Of a stretch of DNA of 64,000 nucleotides, positions 8,267 through 17,896 are shown one piece after another; positions within the stretch are counted from its first letter, which is position 1, and each line of letters begins with the position of its first letter. Under the pieces are notes generated by a model that was given only the letters and a program-made list of their open reading frames with translations, made no database searches and was not told the DNA's origin. Both the position numbers and the translations under genes were made by a program. This DNA is from Gemmatimonadaceae bacterium (GTDB lineage: Bacteria > Gemmatimonadota > Gemmatimonadetes > Gemmatimonadales > Gemmatimonadaceae). The stretch spans positions 124,001-188,000 of the forward strand of contig DASQFN010000045.1 in NCBI GenBank assembly GCA_035633115.1, given 5' to 3'.

Positions 8267-9090
8267 GACTGGCAACGAGCGCAGAACGTCGTGCTTCGGC
8301 CGTCGACGGCGTGAGTCCCAATGAGTTTCGCGCCACACCGGTGACAGGGCTTTCCCTCGCGACCGTAGGCCTGGAGCCGCTCCGCGAATCCCCCGCGCTC
8401 ACCTTTCGCGTCGCGGTAGTCGCGGAAGCTAGTGCCACGCGCAGCGATGGCTTCTTTGAGAACCGAAACAATGCCGTCGTGGAGAGCGCTGGCTTCGCGC
8501 ACGGTGAGAGATCGCGCCGCGCGTGACGGGTCAACGCGCGCTCGCCACAGCGCCTCGTTGGCGTAGATGTTTCCTATCCCCGCGATTTTGCGCTGATCCA
8601 TCAAAACCTTTTTTATCGCCTGCACGGAGCCCCGAAGAACGCCCGATAATTGTGCCGGACCGAACGATCGGTCAAGAGGCTCTATTCCGAGGGCCTCCGT
8701 GTATCCGGTAAATCTTGCCTCGTCCATCAGCGAGACAGTGCCGAGGCGGCGAACGTCGCAGTAGTGAAGGGCTCGGCCGCGAGGAAGAGCAAATCGCAGG
8801 GTGGAATAGGCGAGCAACTCCTTCTCGATCGATCCGTCTTCGACGATGAGCGCTCCGGTGAAGCGGGGCTGCACCAGGAGCCGGTCGCCCGTCGAAAGAT
8901 CGATCACGACGAGTTTTGCGCGCCGCCAACTCTTTTCGATTCGGGCGCCTTTGACGCGTCTTGCCAGCTGTCGAGGTGTCACCTCCCGGAGAACGTCCGG
9001 ACGGGTGACCTTGACGCTTTCGATTATCGATCCCGATATCTCCCGATTCAGGTCGCGAGCGATCGTCTCGGTCTCAGGCAGCTCCGGCAT
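8263..9090 (-). CDS. mutM: Formamidopyrimidine-DNA glycosylase
   Basis: Fpg/MutM, the bifunctional glycosylase/AP lyase that removes 8-oxoguanine and formamidopyrimidines. The mature N-terminus PELPETETIARDL provides the catalytic Pro1 and Glu2. WRRAKLVVIDL carries the conserved beta-hairpin Lys, QRKIAGIGNIYANEALW is the helix-two-turn-helix segment, and the C-terminal zinc finger is CHRCG...FCARCQ. Length (275) is normal. It overlaps purD by 17 bases and the downstream Cho-like gene by four, so base-excision and nucleotide-excision activities are translationally linked here. Confidence 0.97.
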   Translation of the reverse strand: MPELPETETIARDLNREISGSIIESVKVTRPDVLREVTPRQLARRVKGARIEKSWRRAKLVVIDLSTGDRLLVQPRFTGALIVEDGSIEKELLAYSTLRFALPRGRALHYCDVRRLGTVSLMDEARFTGYTEALGIEPLDRSFGPAQLSGVLRGSVQAIKKVLMDQRKIAGIGNIYANEALWRARVDPSRAARSLTVREASALHDGIVSVLKEAIAARGTSFRDYRDAKGERGGFAERLQAYGREGKPCHRCGAKLIGTHAVDGRSTTFCARCQS

Positions 9091-10363
9091 TTCGCTCCAG
9101 CTCGCGCCATGCGATGTCGCGGCGCATCTGCTTTCCCTCGAGCGTCACGCGCTCCGCATACTCACGTGAGCAAGCGGCCGCCTCGGTGAGCGATGACGCC
9201 ACTCCCGTGATGGCCAGCACTCGTCCTCCCGCTGCCAGAGTCTGGCCTGATTCACCGTCACGCTTCGTTCCTGCGTGAAAAACGTGTATGCCTTGCGGAG
9301 GTGCGGGAAGGCGAATCTCATCGCCGAGGCAGGGAGAATCGGGGTACCCTGCAGCGGCAATCACCGTGGTCACAGCATGCGAGGGATGCCATTCAATTGC
9401 ATCCGCATCACCGAGCGAGTCGCCGCTCGCTATGCGGTGCAGTATTCCGAGAAGCGAGCTCTTCATAAGCGGAAGAATGGTCTCTGTCTCCGGATCACCA
9501 AAACGACAGTTGAACTCCACGACGCGCGGACCGTCGTGCGTCAACATGAGGCCGGCGTAAAGCAGCCCCCTGAAGGGACTGCCGGCATCGCGCAGCGCGG
9601 CCAGCGTTGGCAGGAGAATGCGATCCGTAACTTCTCCAATGAGATTCGGTGTCGCGGCAGAGACGGGTGCGTACGCTCCCATCCCTCCGGTGTTCGGACC
9701 GAGATCTCCGTCGAGGAGGCGCTTGTGGTCTTGTGCCGGGAGCATTGTCACGACGTTTGCGCCGTCTGTCAGAGCGAACATCGAGAGCTCCTCTCCGGAC
9801 ATGAACTCTTCCACGAGGACCTCGGCTCCCGCGTCGCCGAAGATGCGGTCGCCGAGGATCATCTCGATTGCGCGCTCTGCCTCTTCGATGCTCTTGGCGA
9901 CAACGACGCCTTTGCCCGCGGCCAGTCCGGACGCCTTGATCACGATCGGAGCGCCATAACGCCGGACGGCCTCCTTCGCTCTGTCGATGCCGGAATGGAG
10001 CGTGGCCCGCCCAGTCGGAATGCCCGCGCCTGTCATGAGCGCTTTCGAGAATGCTTTCGACGTTTCGATTCGCGCAGCTGCTCGAGTCGGGCCGAAGATC
10101 TCCCGGCCGTTCTGCGTGAAGAGGTCGACGATCCCCGCCTCAAGGGGGGCTTCCGGTCCGACGACTGTCAGATCGATGTCGGCACGCTCTGCAAACGCCG
10201 CGAGGCCGTTGGTATCCGTTGCCTTCAGCGGAATGCAATCGCAAATCTCCGCGATGCCGGCGTTACCGGGGGCGCAGATCAGCTCGAGCGAGGAGTCGTC
10301 CGCGAGGAGCTTCCATGCGAGGGCGTGCTCGCGCCCGCCGCCGCCCACAAGGAGAACTTTCAA
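9074..10363 (-). CDS. purD: Phosphoribosylamine-glycine ligase
   Basis: PurD (GAR synthetase) joins glycine to 5-phosphoribosylamine with ATP in the second step of purine synthesis. The start VLLVGGGGREHALAWKL is diagnostic. The ATP-grasp region shows GAPIVIKASGLAAGKGVVVA and the C-terminal part RVVEFNCRFGDPETE. Length (429) is typical. It lies 43 bases after the metB-like gene and overlaps mutM, forming a four-gene minus-strand run with no functional theme in common. Confidence 0.97.
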   Translation of the reverse strand: MKVLLVGGGGREHALAWKLLADDSSLELICAPGNAGIAEICDCIPLKATDTNGLAAFAERADIDLTVVGPEAPLEAGIVDLFTQNGREIFGPTRAAARIETSKAFSKALMTGAGIPTGRATLHSGIDRAKEAVRRYGAPIVIKASGLAAGKGVVVAKSIEEAERAIEMILGDRIFGDAGAEVLVEEFMSGEELSMFALTDGANVVTMLPAQDHKRLLDGDLGPNTGGMGAYAPVSAATPNLIGEVTDRILLPTLAALRDAGSPFRGLLYAGLMLTHDGPRVVEFNCRFGDPETETILPLMKSSLLGILHRIASGDSLGDADAIEWHPSHAVTTVIAAAGYPDSPCLGDEIRLPAPPQGIHVFHAGTKRDGESGQTLAAGGRVLAITGVASSLTEAAACSREYAERVTLEGKQMRRDIAWRELERNAGAA

Positions 10364-10405
10364 CCGATTCCCGCCGCCCCTTATCCGCTCATTCGTCTAA
10401 TCCGT

Positions 10406-11569
10406 TTATGCGAAGGCGCGCTCGACATCGGCGAGCAGATCCTCGACGTCCTCCACCCCGCAGGAGAGACGCACCAGCCCTTCTGTAATCCCGAGGTGTG
10501 CCCTTCGATCCGGCTCAACTGAAGCGTGAGTCATCGACGCGGGATGACTTATCAGGCTCTCGACACCGCCGAGCGATTCGGCCAGCGAGAATACGCGAAC
10601 CTTCGAGAGCACCTCTGCCGCGCGGTCCTTCGTTCCCATCTCGACCGAGATCATCCCGCCGAAGCCCTTCATCTGTCGCTTAGCCAGGTCATGCTGAGGA
10701 TGTGACTCGAGCCCCGGATAGATGACGCGCTCATTGCCGAGCTTCTCCGCGAGATAAGCGGCGATGCGCCGGCCATTGGCGTCGTGCTGCACCATCCGGA
10801 GGTGCAGGGTTTTCGTTCCACGGAGGGCGAGCCATGAGTCGAAGGGGCCGGGCACCGCCCCCGATGCGTTCTGGATGAACTGAATTCGCTCTGCGAGATC
10901 GTCGTCGCGCATGATGGCGATGCCCCCGACCATGTCGCTGTGCCCATTCAGATACTTCGTTGTTGAATGGTATACGATGTCCGCCCCGTACTCGAACGGC
11001 CTCTGGAAGAAGGGCGTAGCGAAGGTGTTGTCTACGATGAAGAGCGCGTCCGCGCGCTTCGCGATCTCGCCGGCAGCGGTGAGATCGGTAATGCGCATCA
11101 GCGGATTCGTCGGGGTCTCGACGAGAATCGCGCGCGTGTTCGGAGCGCAGGCGTCTGCGATATTCTGCGGGTCACGGGTGTCGACAAACGAGAAACAAAG
11201 GCCATAGCCGCGCAGAATCTTGTCGAACAGCCGGAACGTCCCGCCGTAGACGTTCTCGCCGCAGATGATGTGGTCGCCGGACTTGAACAGCTTCATGATC
11301 GAGTCGAGGCAGCCCATTCCGCTGGAGAATGCGAATCCGTGAACGCCACCCTCGAGGGCGGCGACGTTTCGCTCCAGCGCTTCGCGAGTGGGATTTTTCC
11401 CGCGAGCGTACTCGTATCCCTTGTTCTTGCCGAGCGCTTCCTGGACGTACGTTGAAGTAGTGTAGATCGGCGTCATGATGGCGCCGGAGAGAAGATCCGG
11501 CCGCTGGCCGGCGTGAATTGCGCGGGTTGCAAACCCGGCGTTCATGTCTTCGTCGAAGATGCGGGCCAT
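10406..11569 (-). CDS. Cystathionine gamma-synthase/gamma-lyase family PLP enzyme
   Basis: A Cys/Met-metabolism PLP enzyme (387 residues from the chosen start). Markers are YARGKNPTREALERNVAALE, AFSSGMG, VETPTNPLM, IVDNTFATPFFQRPFE and the PLP-lysine segment HSTTKYLNGHSD. The C-terminal RLSCGVEDVEDLLADVERA is typical. It could be MetB (cystathionine from O-acylhomoserine), a gamma-lyase, or a sulfhydrylase; sequence motifs alone do not separate them. A TTG nine codons upstream and an ATG eight codons downstream are alternative starts; ATG 11569 is a compromise and no clear ribosome-binding site decides it. It is divergent from glmM across a large inverted repeat. Confidence 0.9.
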   Translation of the reverse strand: MARIFDEDMNAGFATRAIHAGQRPDLLSGAIMTPIYTTSTYVQEALGKNKGYEYARGKNPTREALERNVAALEGGVHGFAFSSGMGCLDSIMKLFKSGDHIICGENVYGGTFRLFDKILRGYGLCFSFVDTRDPQNIADACAPNTRAILVETPTNPLMRITDLTAAGEIAKRADALFIVDNTFATPFFQRPFEYGADIVYHSTTKYLNGHSDMVGGIAIMRDDDLAERIQFIQNASGAVPGPFDSWLALRGTKTLHLRMVQHDANGRRIAAYLAEKLGNERVIYPGLESHPQHDLAKRQMKGFGGMISVEMGTKDRAAEVLSKVRVFSLAESLGGVESLISHPASMTHASVEPDRRAHLGITEGLVRLSCGVEDVEDLLADVERAFA

Positions 11570-11645
11570 GCTGTCGGTGGTGTGGGTGAGACTCAAAGAT
11601 AGCCGGAGCGGAGATCGTTCGTCGCGCTAGATTACGCCCGAATGC

Positions 11646-11770
11646 GGGCGCGGGTGGTGTCGATTTGAAAACGCTTTTGCCAGTTTTGCCACTTTCTACA
11701 GACCTAAAGGCGCCGGCCACCTGATGGCAAAACTGGCAATGGCGTTTTCAAGTCGACACCACCCGCGCCC
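11646..11770. repeat. Long hairpin element A
   Basis: The arms at 11646-11691 and 11725-11770 are 46 bases each with 3 mismatches, around a 33-base spacer. The inner end of each arm carries TTGCCAGTTTTGCCA or its complement. It fills most of the gap between the divergent metB-like gene and glmM. The same core occurs at the inner arm ends of the hairpin at 62106-62258. Confidence 0.92.
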
Positions 11771-11791
11771 TTAGCCGGAGGGGAGTGATGC

Positions 11792-13165
11792 ATGCCGAAT
11801 GAGGGATTGATGATCAGCGTGTCCGGCGTGCGCGGCCGCGTCGGAGAAGGGCTCACCCCGGAAGTGGTGGCGCGGTACGCGGCCGGGTTCGGCGCCTGGG
11901 CGCGCTCACGTGTCGTCGGCGATGCGACGGTGGTTGTCGGCCGGGACAGCCGTGTCTCAGGCCCGATGTTTCATCGCGTCGTGCTGAGTGCCCTTCAGTC
12001 GGTCGGTTGCAACGTGATGGACATCGGGATGACGCCGACCCCAACCGTCCAGCTTGCCGTAGAGCACCACCATGCTGCGGGCGGACTCGCCATAACCGCC
12101 AGTCATAATCCAATCGAGTGGAACGCTCTCAAGTTCATCAGCTCGTCGGGACTCTTCCTCGACGGCGAGGAAAGCGCCGCAATGCGCGCGGTCGTCGACG
12201 GTGAGATCCCCCGCGCGACTTTCGACAAGCTGGGTGTTATCGCGGAAGATGTAGAAGCGATTGCGAGACATCACGCCTCGATACTCGCGATTCCTTTCCT
12301 CGACGTGGATGGAATTCGCAGAAGGCAATTTCACGTCGCCCTCGATTGCGTGCGCGGAGCGGGCGGGGCGTTCATGCCGAAGCTTCTGACGCTGCTTGGA
12401 TGTCGCGTATCCGCGATTAATCTCGAGACGGACGGGCGGTTTCCCCGGCCACCCGAGCCCGTCGCCGAGAATCTGGGGGAGCTCGAAGCTCTCGTGGTTT
12501 CCTCCAGGGCGGACATCGGATTTGCCGTCGATCCCGACGTCGACCGTCTCGCGCTGGTGTCCGAGGAAGGGAAGGCTATTGGCGAGGACTACACGCTGGC
12601 GCTCGCGGCCAGAGTCGTGTTGCGCCACCGCGAGGGCAATGTCGTGACCAACCTTTCGACGAGTCGAATCGTCGACGACATCGCGCAGGAACAGAATCGC
12701 AAGGTTATTCGATCACCAGTTGGTGAAGTCAACGTCGCAACACGGATGCGCTCTGAGAAGGCTCCAATCGGAGGGGAAGGCAACGGCGGCGTCATCCTCT
12801 CGGAGCTGCATCTCGGTCGCGACGCGCCACTTGGCGCGGCGCTCATCCTTCAGCTCCTGCACGAGGAAAGCAAGTCGCTGTCGGCAATCGTCGCCGGCTA
12901 CCCCCGCTACTCGATCGTCAAGGACAAGCTCGACCGGCCGGCAGCTCCGCTCGACGCCGTTTATAAGGCGCTGCGGAAGGTTTTCGCCGACGCTGACGCC
13001 GACCTGCAGGACGGATTGAGACTCGCATGGAGCGATCGATGGGTCCACGTTCGACCCTCCGGAACGGAACCAATCGTGCGTGTCATAGCGGAAGCGCCAA
13101 CTGAAGACGCGGCGCGGGAATTGATCAGACAGTCCCGGGCGCCTCTGGACGCCCTTTCCGGGTAA
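11792..13165 (+). CDS. glmM: Phosphoglucosamine mutase
   Basis: An alpha-D-phosphohexomutase of 457 residues. It has the phosphoserine loop ITASHNPIEWNALKF, metal-binding DPDVDRLALV, the sugar-specificity loop GGEGNGGVIL and the phosphate-binding RPSGTEPIVRVI. Its position 29 bases before glmS supports glucosamine-6-P to glucosamine-1-P conversion, the step after GlmS on the way to UDP-GlcNAc for peptidoglycan and LPS. Without that neighbour a phosphomannomutase role would be equally possible. The immediately upstream long hairpin could affect its leader transcript. Confidence 0.92.
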   Translation: MPNEGLMISVSGVRGRVGEGLTPEVVARYAAGFGAWARSRVVGDATVVVGRDSRVSGPMFHRVVLSALQSVGCNVMDIGMTPTPTVQLAVEHHHAAGGLAITASHNPIEWNALKFISSSGLFLDGEESAAMRAVVDGEIPRATFDKLGVIAEDVEAIARHHASILAIPFLDVDGIRRRQFHVALDCVRGAGGAFMPKLLTLLGCRVSAINLETDGRFPRPPEPVAENLGELEALVVSSRADIGFAVDPDVDRLALVSEEGKAIGEDYTLALAARVVLRHREGNVVTNLSTSRIVDDIAQEQNRKVIRSPVGEVNVATRMRSEKAPIGGEGNGGVILSELHLGRDAPLGAALILQLLHEESKSLSAIVAGYPRYSIVKDKLDRPAAPLDAVYKALRKVFADADADLQDGLRLAWSDRWVHVRPSGTEPIVRVIAEAPTEDAARELIRQSRAPLDALSG

Positions 13166-13194
13166 ATTGCAGCAGGCAAATAAGGGGTTCTGTT

Positions 13195-15021
<1,827 letters not shown>

Positions 15022-15024
15022 CGC

Positions 15025-15462
15025 CTGCGCGTTCTGCTTCAGCGGGTATCGCGGGCGGAGGTGCGTATCGAAGGCCGGCCGACCGGGCAGATCGGTCGCG
15101 GCTTCCTCCTCCTCGTCGGCTTCACCGCGACTGATACAACAGCGCAGATTGAGTGGATGGCCGAAAAGGTCGCGGGCCTCCGCCTCTTCGGCGACGATGA
15201 AGGCAAGATGAATCTGTCGCTCGCCGACGTGGGCGGGGCGCTGCTCGTGGTGTCGCAGTTCACGCTCTATGGAAACGCGGAGAAGGGAAGACGCCCAAGC
15301 TTTATCGACGCGGCGCGGCCGGAAATAGCAATTCCACTGTATGAGGCTTTCGTCGCGGGGCTCCGCTCGAAAGGCTTCCGCGTCGAGACGGGCGAATTCG
15401 GTGCGATGATGGATGTCGATCTCGTGAACGACGGGCCCGTGACGCTCCTGCTCGAGCGATAG
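15025..15462 (+). CDS. dtd: D-aminoacyl-tRNA deacylase with apparent CTG start
   Basis: Dtd hydrolyses D-aminoacyl-tRNA. The diagnostic segments SQFTLYG and LVNDGPVT are intact. The family N-terminus (M-R-x-L-L-Q-R-V-S-R-A) is encoded in frame from 15025 as L-R-V-L-L-Q-R-V-S-R-A, and the only codon in the right place is CTG; the frame is closed by the glmS TAG just before it. The first standard start (GTG 15061) would remove the first 12 residues, including the conserved QRV strand. I therefore place the start at CTG, 3 bases after glmS, probably read by coupled reinitiation. A base error in the start codon is the other explanation. Confidence 0.88.
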   Translation: MRVLLQRVSRAEVRIEGRPTGQIGRGFLLLVGFTATDTTAQIEWMAEKVAGLRLFGDDEGKMNLSLADVGGALLVVSQFTLYGNAEKGRRPSFIDAARPEIAIPLYEAFVAGLRSKGFRVETGEFGAMMDVDLVNDGPVTLLLER

Positions 15463-15469
15463 ACGCGTA

Positions 15470-16063
15470 GTGACCAGCCTGGCCAGGGTGAACGTCGTCC
15501 TTGCGTCGAGCTCACCTCGCAGACACGAGCTTCTCCGCCTGATCGGTGTCGAGCACGACGTAATCCCGGCCGATGTTGACGAGAGCCACACACCGGGAGA
15601 GAAGCCGGATGCTCACGCGGAGAGGCTGGCGAGGACCAAGGCTGAAGCCGTTGCCGCGGACCGTCCGCAGTCACTCATCATCGGCGCGGACACGATCGTC
15701 GTCGTCGATGAGCACGTCCTTGGCAAGCCCCGCGACGTGGCAGATGCCGCCCGGATGCTGCGGATGCTGAGCAACCGAACTCATGTCGTCATGACTGCGG
15801 TTGCCGTTTCTCTCGCTGGACGCACCGTGTCGCTCGTAGAAAAGGTTACCGTGACGTTCCGCGATCTATCCGACGATCAGATCGCACGATACATCGCAAC
15901 CGGCGAGCCGATGGACAAGGCCGGGGCGTACGGGATTCAAGGATATGGTGCAACAATCGTAAGACGAATCGACGGTGACTATTTCGCCGTGATGGGCCTC
16001 TCTCTCGTGCGCCTCGTCGACCTGATGGCGGAACTTGGCGTCCGCTACGACTTCGCCCGATAG
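15470..16063 (+). CDS. maf: Maf-family nucleotide pyrophosphatase (dTTP/UTP type)
   Basis: A Maf/YhdE-like house-cleaning enzyme that hydrolyses non-canonical or excess nucleoside triphosphates to monophosphates. It shows LASSSPRRHELLRLIG at the N-terminus, the catalytic IIGADTIVVVDEHVLGKP, DKAGAYGIQGYGATIVRRIDGD and FAVMGLSLVRLVDLM. The QGYGA segment favours the YhdE subgroup active on dTTP/UTP. It starts 7 bases after dtd, and its 3' end overlaps the convergent glycosyltransferase gene by 19 bases. The start is annotated at GTG 15470; a few residues either way cannot be excluded. Confidence 0.92.
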   Translation: MTSLARVNVVLASSSPRRHELLRLIGVEHDVIPADVDESHTPGEKPDAHAERLARTKAEAVAADRPQSLIIGADTIVVVDEHVLGKPRDVADAARMLRMLSNRTHVVMTAVAVSLAGRTVSLVEKVTVTFRDLSDDQIARYIATGEPMDKAGAYGIQGYGATIVRRIDGDYFAVMGLSLVRLVDLMAELGVRYDFAR

Positions 16064-17079
16064 CGCCCCGCCCAGATCTCCAGGCGCTCCGCGACGTCGG
16101 CCACTTCGATTCTCTGCATTCTTCCTGGACGCGTTTCCATCGAGACAGGGCGTGCCTCGCCGGGCTTGTGGTACGCGTCGATCACGAGATCCTGGAATTT
16201 GCGGTACGGCCCGGTACGTCTCGGATCGCTGTAGCCGATGAGGCTCACGACCGGACGGTCGAGCGCGACCGACATGTGAAGGGGGCCGGTATCCGGGGCG
16301 AGGACAATCGCTGCCGCATCGAGGATCGAAACGAGTCGTCTGAGCCCGCTTCCCAGCTCGATGAGCGGGGACTCGCCAGCGGCGGACCTGATTCGTTCAG
16401 CAGCCGCTTTCTCGCGCGACGATTCTCCACCGACAAGGACGGCACGCAGTCCGTATGCACCCTGGAGGAGGTCGCACACCGCCGCCCATCGCTCTGGAAT
16501 CCAGTCCTTATCGGGTTTGCTGGTACCAACGACAATCGCGGCATAGGGGCGGCCCACTCGTGTCACCCAGTCGCCCTGCCATTCCCGCTCATCGTCCCAC
16601 GGACCGAGCCGCCACTCGACTGGCTCAGGTGCGATACCGAGCTCGTCGAGAAACTCGAAATACTGGTCCTGCACGTGCTGAACCGGATTCACACCAATCC
16701 GCCGGTTCGTGAAGAGCCAGTTGAAGTCGCGAGCGCGAGCGCGGTCGAAGCCGAGCCGCACGGGTGCCCCGGAGAGCGCAGTGATCAGCCCCGCCTTGAA
16801 GTAGACCTGAAGATCCAGCAGCAGATCGAACCGGCGTTTCCGAAGCTCGCGCCGGACGTCGGCAAACGCCCGCCAGCCTCGGCCACGCTCGAAAGTGATG
16901 ATGTCGTCCACTGCCGCGTGCCCGCGAACGAGCGAGGCCGGGCCAGGCTGAAGCACCCACGTTACGCGCGCCGCAGGGCGATGCCGCTTGATGGCATTGA
17001 TGACGGGCAGGACGTGCACCGCGTCGCCCACGGCGCTCATCATCACTATGCAGACGCTGTCCATCGGATGGGCGGTCAT
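16045..17079 (-). CDS. Glycosyltransferase family 9 (heptosyltransferase-like)
   Basis: A GT9 enzyme of the ADP-heptose:LPS heptosyltransferase group. The N-terminal Rossmann domain begins SVCIVMMSAVGDAVHVLPVI, the donor-binding half carries VVGTSKPDKDWIPERW, and VLAPDTGPLHMSVAL is the late GT9 signature. It should transfer a heptose or similar sugar to lipid A core at the inner membrane. The ATG at 17079 is preferred because upstream residues are low-complexity and enter the kinase gene; an ATG five codons further in is also possible. It follows the LPS-type sugar kinase by 46 bases. Exact donor and acceptor are unknown. Confidence 0.88.
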   Translation of the reverse strand: MTAHPMDSVCIVMMSAVGDAVHVLPVINAIKRHRPAARVTWVLQPGPASLVRGHAAVDDIITFERGRGWRAFADVRRELRKRRFDLLLDLQVYFKAGLITALSGAPVRLGFDRARARDFNWLFTNRRIGVNPVQHVQDQYFEFLDELGIAPEPVEWRLGPWDDEREWQGDWVTRVGRPYAAIVVGTSKPDKDWIPERWAAVCDLLQGAYGLRAVLVGGESSREKAAAERIRSAAGESPLIELGSGLRRLVSILDAAAIVLAPDTGPLHMSVALDRPVVSLIGYSDPRRTGPYRKFQDLVIDAYHKPGEARPVSMETRPGRMQRIEVADVAERLEIWAGRYRAKS

Positions 17080-17125
17080 CGATGGGTGGTCCCGCGCGCA
17101 TGAGGTGCCACTAATGGAACGTGAA

Positions 17126-17896
17126 TCATCCGGCGAGATCGATTGTCCGAGCGCGCAACGCCTGGATCTCGATGTCGTCAATCACAAGGCCGCGCTGATC
17201 GCGCCACTTCCGAATCGACCGCTCGAGCCGGTCGATGTTCGCCTGAAGCACTATCGGATCGCCCGGGATGTGAAATCGGATACGATCGACGTCGAGGATA
17301 TGCGCACGCGATGCATTCATTTCGCCGGCGGTCATATCCGTAATGACAATGTTCTTGAGATTGAGGTCGGGATGGTGTGCGCCGGCCCGCGACAACGCAG
17401 CGACGAGAGCGGCCGCATCCTCGAGGATCGTATCCCGTCGTTCCCCGCGATCATCAGCGGCCAGCAGCGAAGCTAGATCGACGCCGCCAGGGAGCTCGCG
17501 TGTCACGACATCCGTCCGCCTGAGGATAACTCCCGCGCGGTAGACGACATAGGCGATAATCTCCGGAGTCGACACTCCGGCTGTTCGGAGTTGAAGCGAC
17601 GTGATCAACTCGCGAAGGCCGCGCGTAGGTGGGAGAAACAGATCGGAGTTGAAGCGGGCGAGAGCACCACCTCGCATCGAGCGCCTGACGACAGCGCTTC
17701 CACAATCCTCGGGCAGCTCGACGGCATAAACGGGAGCGCGCCCCTCGAACTTTCGCGCCCCCTCCTGTCGCGAGGCGAATCCGTAGACCGACTCTTTCTC
17801 CAGAATTCTCTCGAGTGCTCCCTTGCAGCTCTCGAGCACGACTCCGCGCGCACCCGGCGCGGAAATGCGCGCGTAACCCGGCAATCGAATCCTCAA
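17126..17896 (-). CDS. LPS core sugar kinase (KdkA/WaaP-like)
   Basis: A 256-residue protein-kinase-fold enzyme of the Kdo kinase/lipopolysaccharide kinase family. The catalytic loop is AHHPDLNLKNIVI (Asp and Asn as in HxDxxxxN), and ILDVDRIRF replaces the DFG. An upstream VVRRSMRGG and FLPPTRGLRELI resemble KdkA proteins, which phosphorylate Kdo in organisms with few or single Kdo residues. The ATG overlaps the trpE stop (ATGA) and the GT9 gene follows, so the LPS function fits the downstream neighbour while trpE appears to be a passive leader gene. Confidence 0.85.
   Translation of the reverse strand: MRIRLPGYARISAPGARGVVLESCKGALERILEKESVYGFASRQEGARKFEGRAPVYAVELPEDCGSAVVRRSMRGGALARFNSDLFLPPTRGLRELITSLQLRTAGVSTPEIIAYVVYRAGVILRRTDVVTRELPGGVDLASLLAADDRGERRDTILEDAAALVAALSRAGAHHPDLNLKNIVITDMTAGEMNASRAHILDVDRIRFHIPGDPIVLQANIDRLERSIRKWRDQRGLVIDDIEIQALRARTIDLAG

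Noticed and set aside
13166-13194. glmS ribozyme/riboswitch before glmS
   Set aside because: The gap is only 29 bases and the upstream DNA is glmM coding sequence; there is no room for the ribozyme.
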